From Vicinamibacteria bacterium (GTDB lineage: Bacteria > Acidobacteriota > Vicinamibacteria > Vicinamibacterales > UBA2999): 10,980 bases of DNA. Position 1 is the stretch's first letter. Each line of letters begins with the position of its first letter. Location of the stretch: the NCBI GenBank assembly GCA_025924295.1, contig JAICEG010000149.1, forward strand, positions 1 through 10,980, given 5' to 3'. The position numbers and the translations under genes are program-made. A model generated the notes under the pieces. It had not been told where the DNA came from, searched no databases, and saw only the letters and a program-made list of their open reading frames with translations. Positions 1 through 6,722 of the stretch are shown here, piece by piece.

Positions 1-87
1 CGGGCAACCATCCGGCGCCCGCAGCCGGCGCATGATCTCGACCAGGCGCTCGAATTTTTCACCGACAGATGGAGTCACGGTCGTCAT
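1..87 (-). CDS. mazG: MazG-family nucleoside triphosphate pyrophosphohydrolase, N-terminal fragment
   Basis: Reading leftward from the ATG at 87-85, an open frame runs to the window edge and gives 29 residues. After a short variable start it reads GEKFERLVEIMRRLRAPDGC plus P. This matches the N-terminus of MazG proteins, where a helix with an LVxIMxxLR pattern leads into the conserved PxGCPWDxxQTH segment; the window cuts just before the WD. MazG enzymes hydrolyse (d)NTPs to monophosphates and pyrophosphate in the cytoplasm, as house-cleaning or in (p)ppGpp-linked stress responses. The Mg-binding ExxE motifs would lie outside the window. The gene is divergent from the secreted-protein gene at 169. 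The identification rests on a short but characteristic stretch. The frame is too short for most ORF callers. Confidence 0.8.
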   Translation of the reverse strand, partial: MTTVTPSVGEKFERLVEIMRRLRAPDGCP

Positions 88-95
88 GCTACCAT
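87..95 (+). promoter_or_regulatory. Possible extended -10 promoter element for the secreted-protein gene
   Basis: TGCTACCAT has the TGn extension followed by a hexamer matching TATAAT at four of six positions. It lies 73 bases before the ATG at 169. No convincing -35 box is seen at normal spacing. It overlaps the start codon of the divergent mazG gene. The same TGnTAC core recurs before the 1237 gene and before tRNA-Gly, which is the main support. Confidence 0.3.
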
Positions 96-110
96 CCACC
101 CGGATCGAGA

Positions 111-249
111 CTTGAACTTGAACCGCTCGAAAGTTCAAAGTCTGAAAGGTCAAAGTGGGGAAGTAAGTATGAAGTGTACGAAGCTCGGTCGACGACCCCG
201 GTCGCACTTTGAACTTACTTATCAACTTTGCACTTTGACCTTTACACTT
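111..249. repeat. Interrupted inverted repeat built from CAAAGTTC-like words
   Basis: Several words are repeated in inverted, nested order. AAGTTCAAAGT (131-141) matches ACTTTGAACTT (206-216). AAAGGTCAAAGTG (145-157) is the perfect complement of 231-243. AAGTAAGT (161-168) is the complement of 213-220. The pieces cannot all pair in one simple hairpin, but the stretch is AT-richer than its surroundings and made from a small vocabulary. It covers the start codon and the signal-peptide codons of the gene at 169. It may be a copy of a dispersed acidobacterial repeat, but only one copy is visible here. Confidence 0.6.
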
Positions 250-1206
250 GCCTTGTTGTGTCCGCTGGCCGCAGCGGCGCAGTCAGGGACCGCGGCCTCT
301 CACCCGAAGACGCCGTGGGGTGATCCGGACCTGCAGGGGTACTACACGAACAAGTACGAGTACGGCACGCCCTTCGAGCGTCCAGCGGAGTTCGCCGGCA
401 GGCGAGTGGACGATGTCAGCGCGCGGGAGCTGGCCGAGCTGATGAAGAAGCGTCAGCAAGAGGCGCTCGATCGTGCGCCGTTCTTTGGCGGCGACCCTGA
501 AGGCAAGATCGGCAACTCCGCCGAGTTCCGCGACATCTACGAAGTGACGAAGGGCAGCCGCGCGTGGTTCGTGACCGATCCCGCAGATGGCAAGATCCCC
601 GCTGTTCTGGCTGAAGCGCGTGCGCGCGTTCAGGATGCCGGCCGCGGTGGCAGCTTTGGTCCCGGCCCATTCAACGGCCCGGAAGACTTCAGTCTCTGGG
701 AGCGCTGCATCACGCGAGGACTGCCTGGCTCGATGCTGCCGGGTGGTTACGGTAACTCGTATCAGATCGTGCAGGGCCCTGGCTTCGTAGCCATTCGCTA
801 CGAGATGGTGCACGAGACGCGCGTCATCCCGATCGACTCACGCCCGCCGCTTGGCAAGTCGCTTCGGTTCGACATGGGGAGTGCGCGCGGCCGATGGGAG
901 GGCGACACGCTGGTCGTCGAGACGACGAACTTCAAACAGCGAAGTGCCTACCGCAACGCCAATGCCGAGATGCTGCGGATCGTCGAGCGCTTCAGACGAA
1001 CGTCACCTGACCAGGTGGAGTGGTCGGTGACCGTGGACGATCCCTCGACCTGGCCGAAGTCGTGGACGTTCTCGATGCCGCTCACGCGTAACGAAGAGGA
1101 AGCCGTTGAGTTGTACGAGTGCCACGAGGGCAACCATGCGATCTTCAACATTCTGAGTGCCGCCCGCGCCGCCGAGCGCGAGCAGTCGTCGGGGCAGTCC
1201 CGGTAG
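169..1206 (+). CDS. Secreted protein of unknown function (acidobacterial expanded family)
   Basis: The 345-residue product has a signal peptide: a basic N-region (KLGRRPR near residues 5-11), a hydrophobic stretch at about 20-33, and an AAAA-Q cleavage site near residue 37, so it should be exported. The mature protein starts with the HPKTPWGDPDLQGYYTN segment followed by TPFERPAEFAG, a hallmark of a large, functionally uncharacterised family often present in many copies in acidobacterial genomes. Later family segments are also present: WERCITRGLPGSMLPGGYGN, RYEMVHETRVIP, GRWEGDTLVVETTNF and ECHEGNHAIFNILSAARA. No catalytic motif is recognised. The ATG at 169 was chosen over a TTG at 112 because GGGGAAG precedes it at good spacing and it gives a normal-length signal peptide. 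The N-terminal codons lie in repetitive DNA, so the leader may have been remodelled. Confidence 0.85.
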   Translation: MKCTKLGRRPRSHFELTYQLCTLTFTLALLCPLAAAAQSGTAASHPKTPWGDPDLQGYYTNKYEYGTPFERPAEFAGRRVDDVSARELAELMKKRQQEALDRAPFFGGDPEGKIGNSAEFRDIYEVTKGSRAWFVTDPADGKIPAVLAEARARVQDAGRGGSFGPGPFNGPEDFSLWERCITRGLPGSMLPGGYGNSYQIVQGPGFVAIRYEMVHETRVIPIDSRPPLGKSLRFDMGSARGRWEGDTLVVETTNFKQRSAYRNANAEMLRIVERFRRTSPDQVEWSVTVDDPSTWPKSWTFSMPLTRNEEEAVELYECHEGNHAIFNILSAARAAEREQSSGQSR

Positions 1207-1218
1207 GCCCGGGCCGCG

Positions 1219-1227
1219 TGCTACGAT
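1219..1227 (+). promoter_or_regulatory. Possible extended -10 promoter of the 1237-6284 operon
   Basis: TGCTACGAT (TGn plus a hexamer matching TATAAT at four of six positions) ends nine bases before the ATG at 1237. Initiation at usual spacing would fall near 1234, giving an almost leaderless mRNA. This fits the lack of a Shine-Dalgarno sequence before that ATG. No clear -35 is seen. It lies in the 30-base gap after the secreted-protein gene. Confidence 0.4.
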
Positions 1228-1236
1228 CGCTGGGAT

Positions 1237-1542
1237 ATGCCTGAGAACCCGCAGGAGTCCTCCGAAGTCACCTTCATCGGCTTCGTGCTGTCGCTGGCCC
1301 ACACGGCAGCCTTTCACTTCGGCGACGTCCCTGATCCGGTTTCGGGGCAAGCCGGCCAGGTAAACCTTGCAGCCGCGCATCAGATCATCGAGATCCTCGC
1401 GTTGATGCAGGAGAAGACGAAAGGGAATCTCACCGCCGAAGAGCGCCAGCTTCTCGAGCAGATCGTCTACGAGCTTCAAATGCGTTACGTCGAGGCCACC
1501 AAGACCGAACCGCAGGAGCCCTCGCGCATCATCATTCCGTGA
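1237..1542 (+). CDS. DUF1844 domain-containing small protein
   Basis: The 101-residue protein matches the DUF1844 family in length and pattern: an N-terminal VTFIGFVLSLAHTAAFHFGD segment, then a helix with AAHQIIEILALMQEKTKGNL, then TAEERQLLEQIVYELQMRYVE. The family is common in acidobacteria and deltaproteobacteria-like lineages and has no known function. The protein looks soluble and mostly helical; the first hydrophobic stretch is too interrupted for a certain membrane helix. It is the first gene of the run, and its stop overlaps the next start (GTGA at 1539-1542), so it is probably translationally coupled to the hydrolase. No ribosome-binding site is visible, in line with a near-leaderless transcript. 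Confidence 0.85.
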   Translation: MPENPQESSEVTFIGFVLSLAHTAAFHFGDVPDPVSGQAGQVNLAAAHQIIEILALMQEKTKGNLTAEERQLLEQIVYELQMRYVEATKTEPQEPSRIIIP

Positions 1543-2327
1543 AGCCTGCCCGAGTAACCTTTCTCGGCACCGGCACGTCGCACGGCGTGCCGATGATTGC
1601 CTGCGAGTGCGCCGTGTGCCGCTCGACGGATCCGCGCGACAAGCGGCTGCGCCCGTCGATTTATCTCGACGTGCCGTCGTACGCGCAGATCCTGGTCGAT
1701 GCCGGACCGGACCTCCGGCAGCAGGCACTGACCTTCGGCGTGAAACACGTCGACGCGATTCTGCTCACGCATTCGCATGCCGATCACATCCTCGGCCTGG
1801 ATGAGGTCCGCCGCTTCAATGCCGTGGCGGGCGGACCGCTCCCGTGTTACGCGAGTCCGTCGACGTGGGAGACCGTCTGGCGCACCTTTCACTACGTGTT
1901 CGACGGCGTCGAGAAGAAGGGCGGTGGAATCCCCCGGATCGATGCGCATGAGATTCGGTCGCCGCTCAGCATCAAAGGCGTCCGCGTCGTGCCCGTGCCG
2001 GTGTGGCATGGTGACATGCCGGTGCTCGGGTTCCGCTTCGGTGATTTTGCGTACCTCACCGACTGCAACCGGATAGAGGAGTCGTCTCTGGCGCTCGTCG
2101 ACGGTGTCGATACGCTCGTCATCGACGCGCTGCGCGATCGCCCGCACGTGACCCACTTCAGCGTGTCGGAGGCACTCGAGGTCATCGCCCGGCTGAAGCC
2201 GCGGCGCGCGTACATGACTCATATGACCCACGACCTGGGCCACGCCGCAACCAATGCGCGCCTGCCCGCGGGCGTTGAACTGGCATATGATGGGCTCGTG
2301 CTCGACGTGCGAGTCGACGTGGAGTGA
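1539..2327 (+). CDS. PhnP-like metallo-beta-lactamase-fold hydrolase
   Basis: The 262-residue protein has the metal-binding motif H78-S-H80-A-D82-H83, plus H157, D175 and H228 in positions expected for the dinuclear metal site. Near the N-terminus, after FLGTGTSHGVP, is a C22-x-C24-x2-C27 cluster. This is typical of the PhnP branch, where it binds a structural zinc. The H206-F-S segment corresponds to the active-site His region of PhnP. Characterised PhnP cleaves cyclic phosphates such as phosphoribosyl 1,2-cyclic phosphate. There are no phn genes nearby, so the substrate here is unknown and the phosphonate role should not be carried over. The GTG start overlaps the stop of the DUF1844 gene, and ribF begins directly after its stop. 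Confidence 0.88.
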   Translation: MKPARVTFLGTGTSHGVPMIACECAVCRSTDPRDKRLRPSIYLDVPSYAQILVDAGPDLRQQALTFGVKHVDAILLTHSHADHILGLDEVRRFNAVAGGPLPCYASPSTWETVWRTFHYVFDGVEKKGGGIPRIDAHEIRSPLSIKGVRVVPVPVWHGDMPVLGFRFGDFAYLTDCNRIEESSLALVDGVDTLVIDALRDRPHVTHFSVSEALEVIARLKPRRAYMTHMTHDLGHAATNARLPAGVELAYDGLVLDVRVDVE

Positions 2328-3263
2328 ATGGAGACCATCCACTTCCCGGACGACCCCCGGCCGCCGTGGCTCGTACATCCGGTTCTGGCGCTCGGTAACT
2401 TCGACGGCTTGCATCGCGGCCATCTCAAGATCATCGAGCGCGTCCGGCGTGGCGCCGCCGAACATGGCGGCACGCCGATGGCAATGACCTTCGATCCTCA
2501 TCCGCCGCGCGTTCTGCGGCCGGACAAGGCACCGAAGCTGCTCATGACGAAATCGCAGCGGCTCGAGTCGCTTCATAGCGCGGGCATCAGCTGCGTGGCC
2601 GTCGTACGGTTTACACGCGAGTTGTCGGAGTGGGACCCGGAGATGTTCATCAGGACCGTCCTGGTGGACTGGTTGCGGGTCTCGGAGGTGTGGGTTGGGG
2701 CGAACTTTCTGTTCGGTCACGGGCGCGTCGGGAACTTCACGGTGCTGCGAACGCTCGGCCAGCACTACGGGTTCCGGGCTGACAAGATCGACCCGGTACG
2801 CTACAAGGATTTCGTGGTGAGCAGCACCCGCATCCGACGGCTGGTCTCGGAGGGGCGCGTCGACGAGGCGGGCGCGCTGCTCGGTCACCCCTATTTCATC
2901 GATGGCACCGTCGTCGCGGGCCGGCGCCGCGGCCGCGAAATCGGGTTTCCGACCGCCAACCTGCAGACTGTGAACGAGCTGATTCCACCGCACGGTGTGT
3001 ATGCGACCACGACGACGATCGATGGCGTGGTCCACGCGGGGATCACCAACGTGGGCGTCCGTCCCACCTTCGGCGAAGGCGAGTTGACGGTGGAAACGCA
3101 CCTGCTCAAGTACTCGGCCGATCTCTACGGCCGTTCAGTGCGGCTCGGATTCGTGCAGCGCATCAGGGACGAGCGACAGTTCCCGGATGTCGATGCGCTG
3201 CGTGAGCAAATCGAAGCCGATCGGCGCACCGCCGATCGCCTGTTCAGCCGGTTTTGCGTGTAG
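2328..3263 (+). CDS. ribF: Bifunctional riboflavin kinase / FAD synthetase
   Basis: The 311-residue product has normal length and both domains. The N-terminal FAD synthetase (adenylyltransferase) part has LALGNFDGLHRGH at residues 20-32, the nucleotidyl-transferase HxGH-type signature. FGHGRVGNF comes later, followed by SSTRIRRLVSEGRVDEAGALLGHPY. The C-terminal flavokinase domain has GREIGFPTANL (P208-T-A-N211), GVYA and the likely catalytic E256 in the LTVETHLL segment. The enzyme phosphorylates riboflavin to FMN, then adenylates it to FAD in the cytoplasm. The ATG follows the previous stop with no gap, and GGAG sits just before it inside the upstream gene. No FMN riboswitch is visible, so expression probably follows the operon. 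Confidence 0.95.
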   Translation: METIHFPDDPRPPWLVHPVLALGNFDGLHRGHLKIIERVRRGAAEHGGTPMAMTFDPHPPRVLRPDKAPKLLMTKSQRLESLHSAGISCVAVVRFTRELSEWDPEMFIRTVLVDWLRVSEVWVGANFLFGHGRVGNFTVLRTLGQHYGFRADKIDPVRYKDFVVSSTRIRRLVSEGRVDEAGALLGHPYFIDGTVVAGRRRGREIGFPTANLQTVNELIPPHGVYATTTTIDGVVHAGITNVGVRPTFGEGELTVETHLLKYSADLYGRSVRLGFVQRIRDERQFPDVDALREQIEADRRTADRLFSRFCV

Positions 3264-3264
3264 C

Positions 3265-3531
3265 GTGGACGCCAGCACCTTCGAGTTCACCATTTCAATC
3301 CCGCGCGACGCGCAGTTCGTGTCGATGGTCCGGGGACTTGCCGTTCATGCCGCGCGCTACGCCTCGTGCGCCAACTCGGACGCCGAAACGTTTGCCGGAT
3401 CGGTCGAGGCCGCGGTGCACGCGTGTCTGCGCGAGACCTCACCCAATGCGACGATCTCCGTCGTCGTCCGCCGCGATGCCGGTCCGCTGGAGTTTCTGAT
3501 CGACGGCCGTACGATCGCTGTCGAGCCCTGA
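3265..3531 (+). CDS. Small protein resembling a truncated anti-sigma/GHKL domain
   Basis: The reading frame between ribF and cysS gives 88 residues from a GTG one base after the ribF stop. The FEFTISIPRDAQFVSMVRGL start, the following helix, SDAETFAGSVEAAVHACL (residues 38-55) and the strand ISVVVRRDAGPLEFLIDG (64-81) match the order of elements in the first half of RsbW-like HATPase domains. There the helix normally reads DEAxxNxxxHA. Here the N-box Asn is absent and the protein ends before the glycine-rich ATP lid, so ATP binding is unlikely. An ATG at 3187 in the same frame lies inside ribF and would add residues of no similarity. Its place in a tight operon supports a real gene. The function is unknown; a protein-interaction role is a guess. 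Confidence 0.65.
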   Translation: MDASTFEFTISIPRDAQFVSMVRGLAVHAARYASCANSDAETFAGSVEAAVHACLRETSPNATISVVVRRDAGPLEFLIDGRTIAVEP

Positions 3532-3541
3532 CGCCTCCATC

Positions 3542-4957
3542 ATGCTGCGCCTCTACAACACTCTCACGCGGCAGGAGGAGACGTTCGAGCCGCTGCACGG
3601 GAACACCGTGCGGATGTATGCGTGCGGCCTTACGGTGTATGCCCGCGGGCATATCGGGAACTTCCGGACCTTCGTCTGTCTCGACGTGCTCCGCCGCACG
3701 CTGAAATATCTCTGCGGACACGAGATCAGGGAAGTCATCAACTACACCGACGTCGACGACAAGACGATCGCCGGTGCGCAGAAGGCGGGCGTGCCGCTGC
3801 GCGAGTACACGACGCAGTGGATCGACGCCTTTCGATCGGATGCCGATCTGTTGGGTATCGAGCAGCCGGAGGAGAGCCCGCGCGCGACCGACGAGCTGAA
3901 CATGCAGGCGATGCGCGACATGATCCTCGCGCTCGAACGCCATGGGCACACCTACGACCGTGACGGGTCGATCTACTTCAAGATCGGAACGCTGCCGACG
4001 TACGGCCGCCTCGCTCGTCTCGATCAGCAGAGCCTGCATGCCGGCGCCAGCGTCGACGTCGACGAGTACTCCAAAGACGATGCCCGCGACTTCGTGCTCT
4101 GGAAGGCATCGAAGCCGGGCGAGCCGGCGTGGGACTGCGGTGGATTCAGCGGGCGGCCGGGCTGGCATATCGAGTGCTCGGCGATGGCGCTGCGTCTGCT
4201 GGGTGAAGCGCCGATCGACATTCACGCGGGCGGCATCGACCTGATCTTTCCGCATCACGAGAACGAGATCGCGCAATCAGAAGGCGCGACGAAGAAGCAG
4301 TTCGCCCGCTTCTGGGTGCACGTCGAGCATCTCTTCGTCGAGAACGAGAAGATGTCGAAGTCGCTCGGCAACGTCTACACCGTCCCCGACATCGTCGCGA
4401 AAGGGTTTCGGCCGTCCGCGCTTCGCTATCTGCTGCTGTCATCTCACTATCGCAAGCAGTTGAACTTCACATGGTCGGGGATGGAACAGGCCGAGGAGTC
4501 GCTCAGGCGGGTGGTCGACTTCCTGGTCAGGCTCGAGGGTGTGAAAGGGGAGGGTAGGTCGCCCGACGTCGAGGCCGCCGTTGCCAGGGCGCGCGAAGCA
4601 TTCACGGCCGCGCTTCAGAGCGATCTCAACACCGCGGCCGGGTTGGCGGCGATCTTCGACCTGGTCAAGAGCGGCAACGCGGCAGTCGATGCGGGGAAGA
4701 TGAGTGCCGCCGATGCGAGCCTCGTGCGATCGACGATCGAGGATCTCGATCGCGTGCTCGGGGTGGTGTCACTCCGTCGCGCCGAGGACGAACGGCCGCC
4801 GATACCGGTCGACGAGATCGAGCGCATGATAGAGGAGCGGAAGGCCGCGAAGCAGAGGCGTGACTTTGCCGAGGCCGATCGCATTCGCGCGTCGCTGGCC
4901 GATCGCGGTGTGCTGCTCGAAGATGGGCCGTCAGGCACCAGATGGAAGAAGAAGTGA
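3542..4957 (+). CDS. cysS: Cysteinyl-tRNA synthetase
   Basis: The 471-residue class I synthetase charges tRNA-Cys with cysteine. The expected zinc ligands are visible: C28 (MYACGLTVY), C212 (WHIECSAM), H238 and E242 (FPHHENEIAQSE). The HIGN ATP motif follows C28. The KMSKS loop is intact at K270-S274 (EKMSKSLGN). The C-terminal helical region ends in the usual RRDFAEADRIRASLADRGV...DGPSGTRW pattern. The HIGH-region signature reads CGLTVYARGHIGN rather than the common CGPTVYDxxHIGN. The change keeps the catalytic residues and looks like a lineage variant. The ATG is 10 bases after the previous stop with a weak ribosome-binding site. A tRNA-Cys gene lies in the same window at 8691. Confidence 0.97.
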   Translation: MLRLYNTLTRQEETFEPLHGNTVRMYACGLTVYARGHIGNFRTFVCLDVLRRTLKYLCGHEIREVINYTDVDDKTIAGAQKAGVPLREYTTQWIDAFRSDADLLGIEQPEESPRATDELNMQAMRDMILALERHGHTYDRDGSIYFKIGTLPTYGRLARLDQQSLHAGASVDVDEYSKDDARDFVLWKASKPGEPAWDCGGFSGRPGWHIECSAMALRLLGEAPIDIHAGGIDLIFPHHENEIAQSEGATKKQFARFWVHVEHLFVENEKMSKSLGNVYTVPDIVAKGFRPSALRYLLLSSHYRKQLNFTWSGMEQAEESLRRVVDFLVRLEGVKGEGRSPDVEAAVARAREAFTAALQSDLNTAAGLAAIFDLVKSGNAAVDAGKMSAADASLVRSTIEDLDRVLGVVSLRRAEDERPPIPVDEIERMIEERKAAKQRRDFAEADRIRASLADRGVLLEDGPSGTRWKKK

Positions 4958-4958
4958 G

Positions 4959-6284
4959 ATGAACGGGCCTGCCCTCAAGACCGCGCTCCCGGGTCCGCAG
5001 GCGAAGGCGCTGATCGAGCGCGACGCGAAGGTCGTCTCGACGTCCTACACCCGCGACTACCCGTTGGTGATGGCGCGCGGGGAGGGCGCGCTCGTGGAGG
5101 ACGTCGACGGCAACGTCTTTCTCGACTGTACTGCCGGCATTGCCGTGACCTCGACCGGCCACTCTCATCCGGACGTGGTGCAGGCCATCATCGATCAGTC
5201 GAAGAAGTTCCTCCACATGTCGGGGACCGACTTCTACTACGAGCCGCAGGTGCGGCTGGGTGAGGAGTTGTCGGCGATCGCCCCGATGCCGGGGCCACAT
5301 CGATCCTTTTTCGGCAACTCAGGAACCGAGGCAAACGAAGCCGCAATCAAGCTCGCCCGCTACTACACCAAGCGCCAGAACATCATTGCTTTCTTCGGCG
5401 CGTTTCATGGCCGCTCGATGGGGTCGCTGTCGCTCACGGCGAGCAAGCTGACGCAGCGTCGCGGGTTCGCGCCGTTCGTGCCGGGTGTGTTCCACGCACC
5501 GTACGCGAACTGTTACCGCTGCCCGATTGGCCTCAATCCGGATACCTGTGCGGCGGAGTGCCTGCGCTTCATCGAAGAGCAACTCTTCGTGCACCTCGTG
5601 CATCCCGAGGATGTCGCCGCGATCGTCGTCGAACCGATTCAGGGTGAGGGTGGCTACGTCGTGCCGCCGAATCTCTTTCACGAGAGACTACGCGAGATCG
5701 CCAGCAAGTTCGGGATGCTCCTGATCGTCGACGAAGTGCAGTCCGGAATGGGGCGCACTGGAAAGATGTTCGCGATCGAGCACACCGGCGTCACACCCGA
5801 CGTCGTGACGATGGCGAAGGGAATTGCGTCTGGGCTGCCGCTCGGCGTGATGACATCGCGATCGGAGATCGTGTCCTGGCCGCCGGGCACGCATGCCAGC
5901 ACGTTCGGTGGCAACCCCGTGTCGTGCGCCGCGTCACTGGCCACGTTGAAGCTGTTGCGCGATAGCCTGGTGAAGAACGCAGAGGTCGTTGGTACGCACA
6001 TGTTTGCCGGCGTCAAGGCGCTGATGGACAAGCATTCGATCATCGGTGACGTACGCGGCCGCGGGTTGATGATTGGCGTCGAGCTCGTTCGCGATCGGCA
6101 GACGAAGGAGCGCGCGACGACCGAGCGCGATCGAGTCGTTCACGAATGCTTCAGGCGCGGTCTGCTGGTGCTCGGCGCAGGCCAGAATGCGATCCGGCTC
6201 TCGCCGCCGCTCGTCCTGACAACGGCGCAAGCCGATACAGCCATCCGCATTCTCGACGAAGCTTTCAGTAGTGTCCGGCCGTAG
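4959..6284 (+). CDS. Class III PLP-dependent aminotransferase (acetylornithine/GABA aminotransferase family)
   Basis: The 441-residue protein has the fold-type I class III pattern: DGNVFLDCTAGIAVTSTGHSHP, FFGNSGTEANEAAIKLAR, IVVEPIQGEGGYVVPP, then VDEVQSGMGRTG with the PLP-ring Asp at D258 and the Schiff-base Lys at K287 (TMAKGIASGLPLG). Substrate is uncertain; GABA, ornithine or acetylornithine transamination, or the racemase activity known in related archaeal enzymes, are all possible. An insert at 185-201 has four cysteines (CX2C, X8, CX3C), typical of one sub-branch. The ATG at 4959 is used because upstream in-frame codons lie within cysS; it starts one base after the cysS stop, with a GA-rich stretch before it. 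The last codons (SSVRP) are encoded by the repeat at 6268-6303, so the native C-terminus may have been altered. Confidence 0.9.
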   Translation: MNGPALKTALPGPQAKALIERDAKVVSTSYTRDYPLVMARGEGALVEDVDGNVFLDCTAGIAVTSTGHSHPDVVQAIIDQSKKFLHMSGTDFYYEPQVRLGEELSAIAPMPGPHRSFFGNSGTEANEAAIKLARYYTKRQNIIAFFGAFHGRSMGSLSLTASKLTQRRGFAPFVPGVFHAPYANCYRCPIGLNPDTCAAECLRFIEEQLFVHLVHPEDVAAIVVEPIQGEGGYVVPPNLFHERLREIASKFGMLLIVDEVQSGMGRTGKMFAIEHTGVTPDVVTMAKGIASGLPLGVMTSRSEIVSWPPGTHASTFGGNPVSCAASLATLKLLRDSLVKNAEVVGTHMFAGVKALMDKHSIIGDVRGRGLMIGVELVRDRQTKERATTERDRVVHECFRRGLLVLGAGQNAIRLSPPLVLTTAQADTAIRILDEAFSSVRP

Positions 6285-6303
6285 TGTCCGGCTTTAGCCG
6301 GAC
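6268..6303. repeat. Tandem 12-mer plus perfect palindrome between convergent genes
   Basis: GTAGTGTCCGGC occurs at 6268-6279 and again at 6281-6292. The second copy runs into a perfect hairpin, GTCCGGCT-TT-AGCCGGAC (6286-6303). The stop codon of the aminotransferase (6282-6284) lies in the second copy. There is no T-tract on either strand, so it is not a classic intrinsic terminator, but its place four bases from the end of the convergent yraN gene suits a bidirectional stop. Similar palindromes are, from memory, dispersed in acidobacterial genomes. Confidence 0.75.
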
Positions 6304-6307
6304 CGCG

Positions 6308-6679
6308 CTAATCCATCGCATCGAACGCGCTCGTGTACACCACGATCTCCGGCGCGCCGTCCTTGATATCCACCGTGACGACATCGAATCGGCACGGCTT
6401 GTCGTGCAGCTTGTTGCGCGACAGATAGTCGACGGCCATTTGAGCGATCCGTCGCTGCTTCCAGGGCGTGACGGCAGCCGCACCGCCACCGAACTCATCG
6501 CCGTTGCGTGTCTTCACCTCGATGAAGACGATCGTCTGGTCGTCTTTCGCGATGATGTCGATTTCGCCGAATCGCGAGCGATAACCCCTGGCGAGAATTG
6601 CGTACCCGCGGCGCTGGAGTTCCTGGCAGGCGAGGTCTTCCCCTGATTTTCCGAACGATTGACGCTGATCGCTGTTCAT
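6308..6679 (-). CDS. yraN: YraN/UPF0102 family nuclease-fold protein
   Basis: The 123-residue product has the full YraN pattern: GKSGEDLACQELQRRGYAIL (residues 10-29), then RSRFGEIDIIAKD with E39 and D41, then VFIEVKTRNG with E54 and K56. This E/D...ExK arrangement is the PD-(D/E)xK nuclease-like (Holliday-junction-resolvase-like) core. The family is nearly universal in bacteria, but its role is poorly defined. The length is normal for the family. The start ATG at 6679 has a weak ribosome-binding site. It is the last gene of the minus-strand group, 75 bases after the lipoprotein gene, with hairpins in between. It converges on the aminotransferase gene. Confidence 0.93.
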   Translation of the reverse strand: MNSDQRQSFGKSGEDLACQELQRRGYAILARGYRSRFGEIDIIAKDDQTIVFIEVKTRNGDEFGGGAAAVTPWKQRRIAQMAVDYLSRNKLHDKPCRFDVVTVDIKDGAPEIVVYTSAFDAMD

Positions 6680-6681
6680 GA

Positions 6682-6714
6682 CCCTGAATAGATCGCACGT
6701 TCAGGGCCAACGTG
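6682..6714. repeat. Two overlapping, mutually exclusive short inverted repeats
   Basis: CCCTGAA (6682-6688) is the complement of TTCAGGG (6700-6706), and CACGTT (6696-6701) is the complement of AACGTG (6709-6714). The two stems share bases, so only one can form at a time. They lie immediately upstream of yraN on its sense strand. The stems are short and could be chance. Confidence 0.35.
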
Positions 6715-6722
6715 ACGTGGAG

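Noticed and set aside
1206..1215. GGCCCGGGCC palindrome after the secreted-protein gene
   Set aside because: A 10-base GC palindrome without a loop or T-tract is easily expected by chance in this composition.
1485..3101. Long minus-strand open frame of 538 codons opposite the hydrolase and ribF
   Set aside because: It is antisense to two well-identified enzymes. Its translation is rich in Arg, His, Asp and Val without any family pattern, as typical for shadows in GC-rich DNA.
3287..4276. Minus-strand frame of 329 codons opposite the small gene and cysS
   Set aside because: It is antisense to cysS, with no recognisable motif and biased Arg/Val/Asp composition.
6284..6646. Plus-strand frame of 120 codons opposite yraN
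   Set aside because: YraN on the other strand is identified by strong motifs; the start of this frame is just the repeat palindrome.
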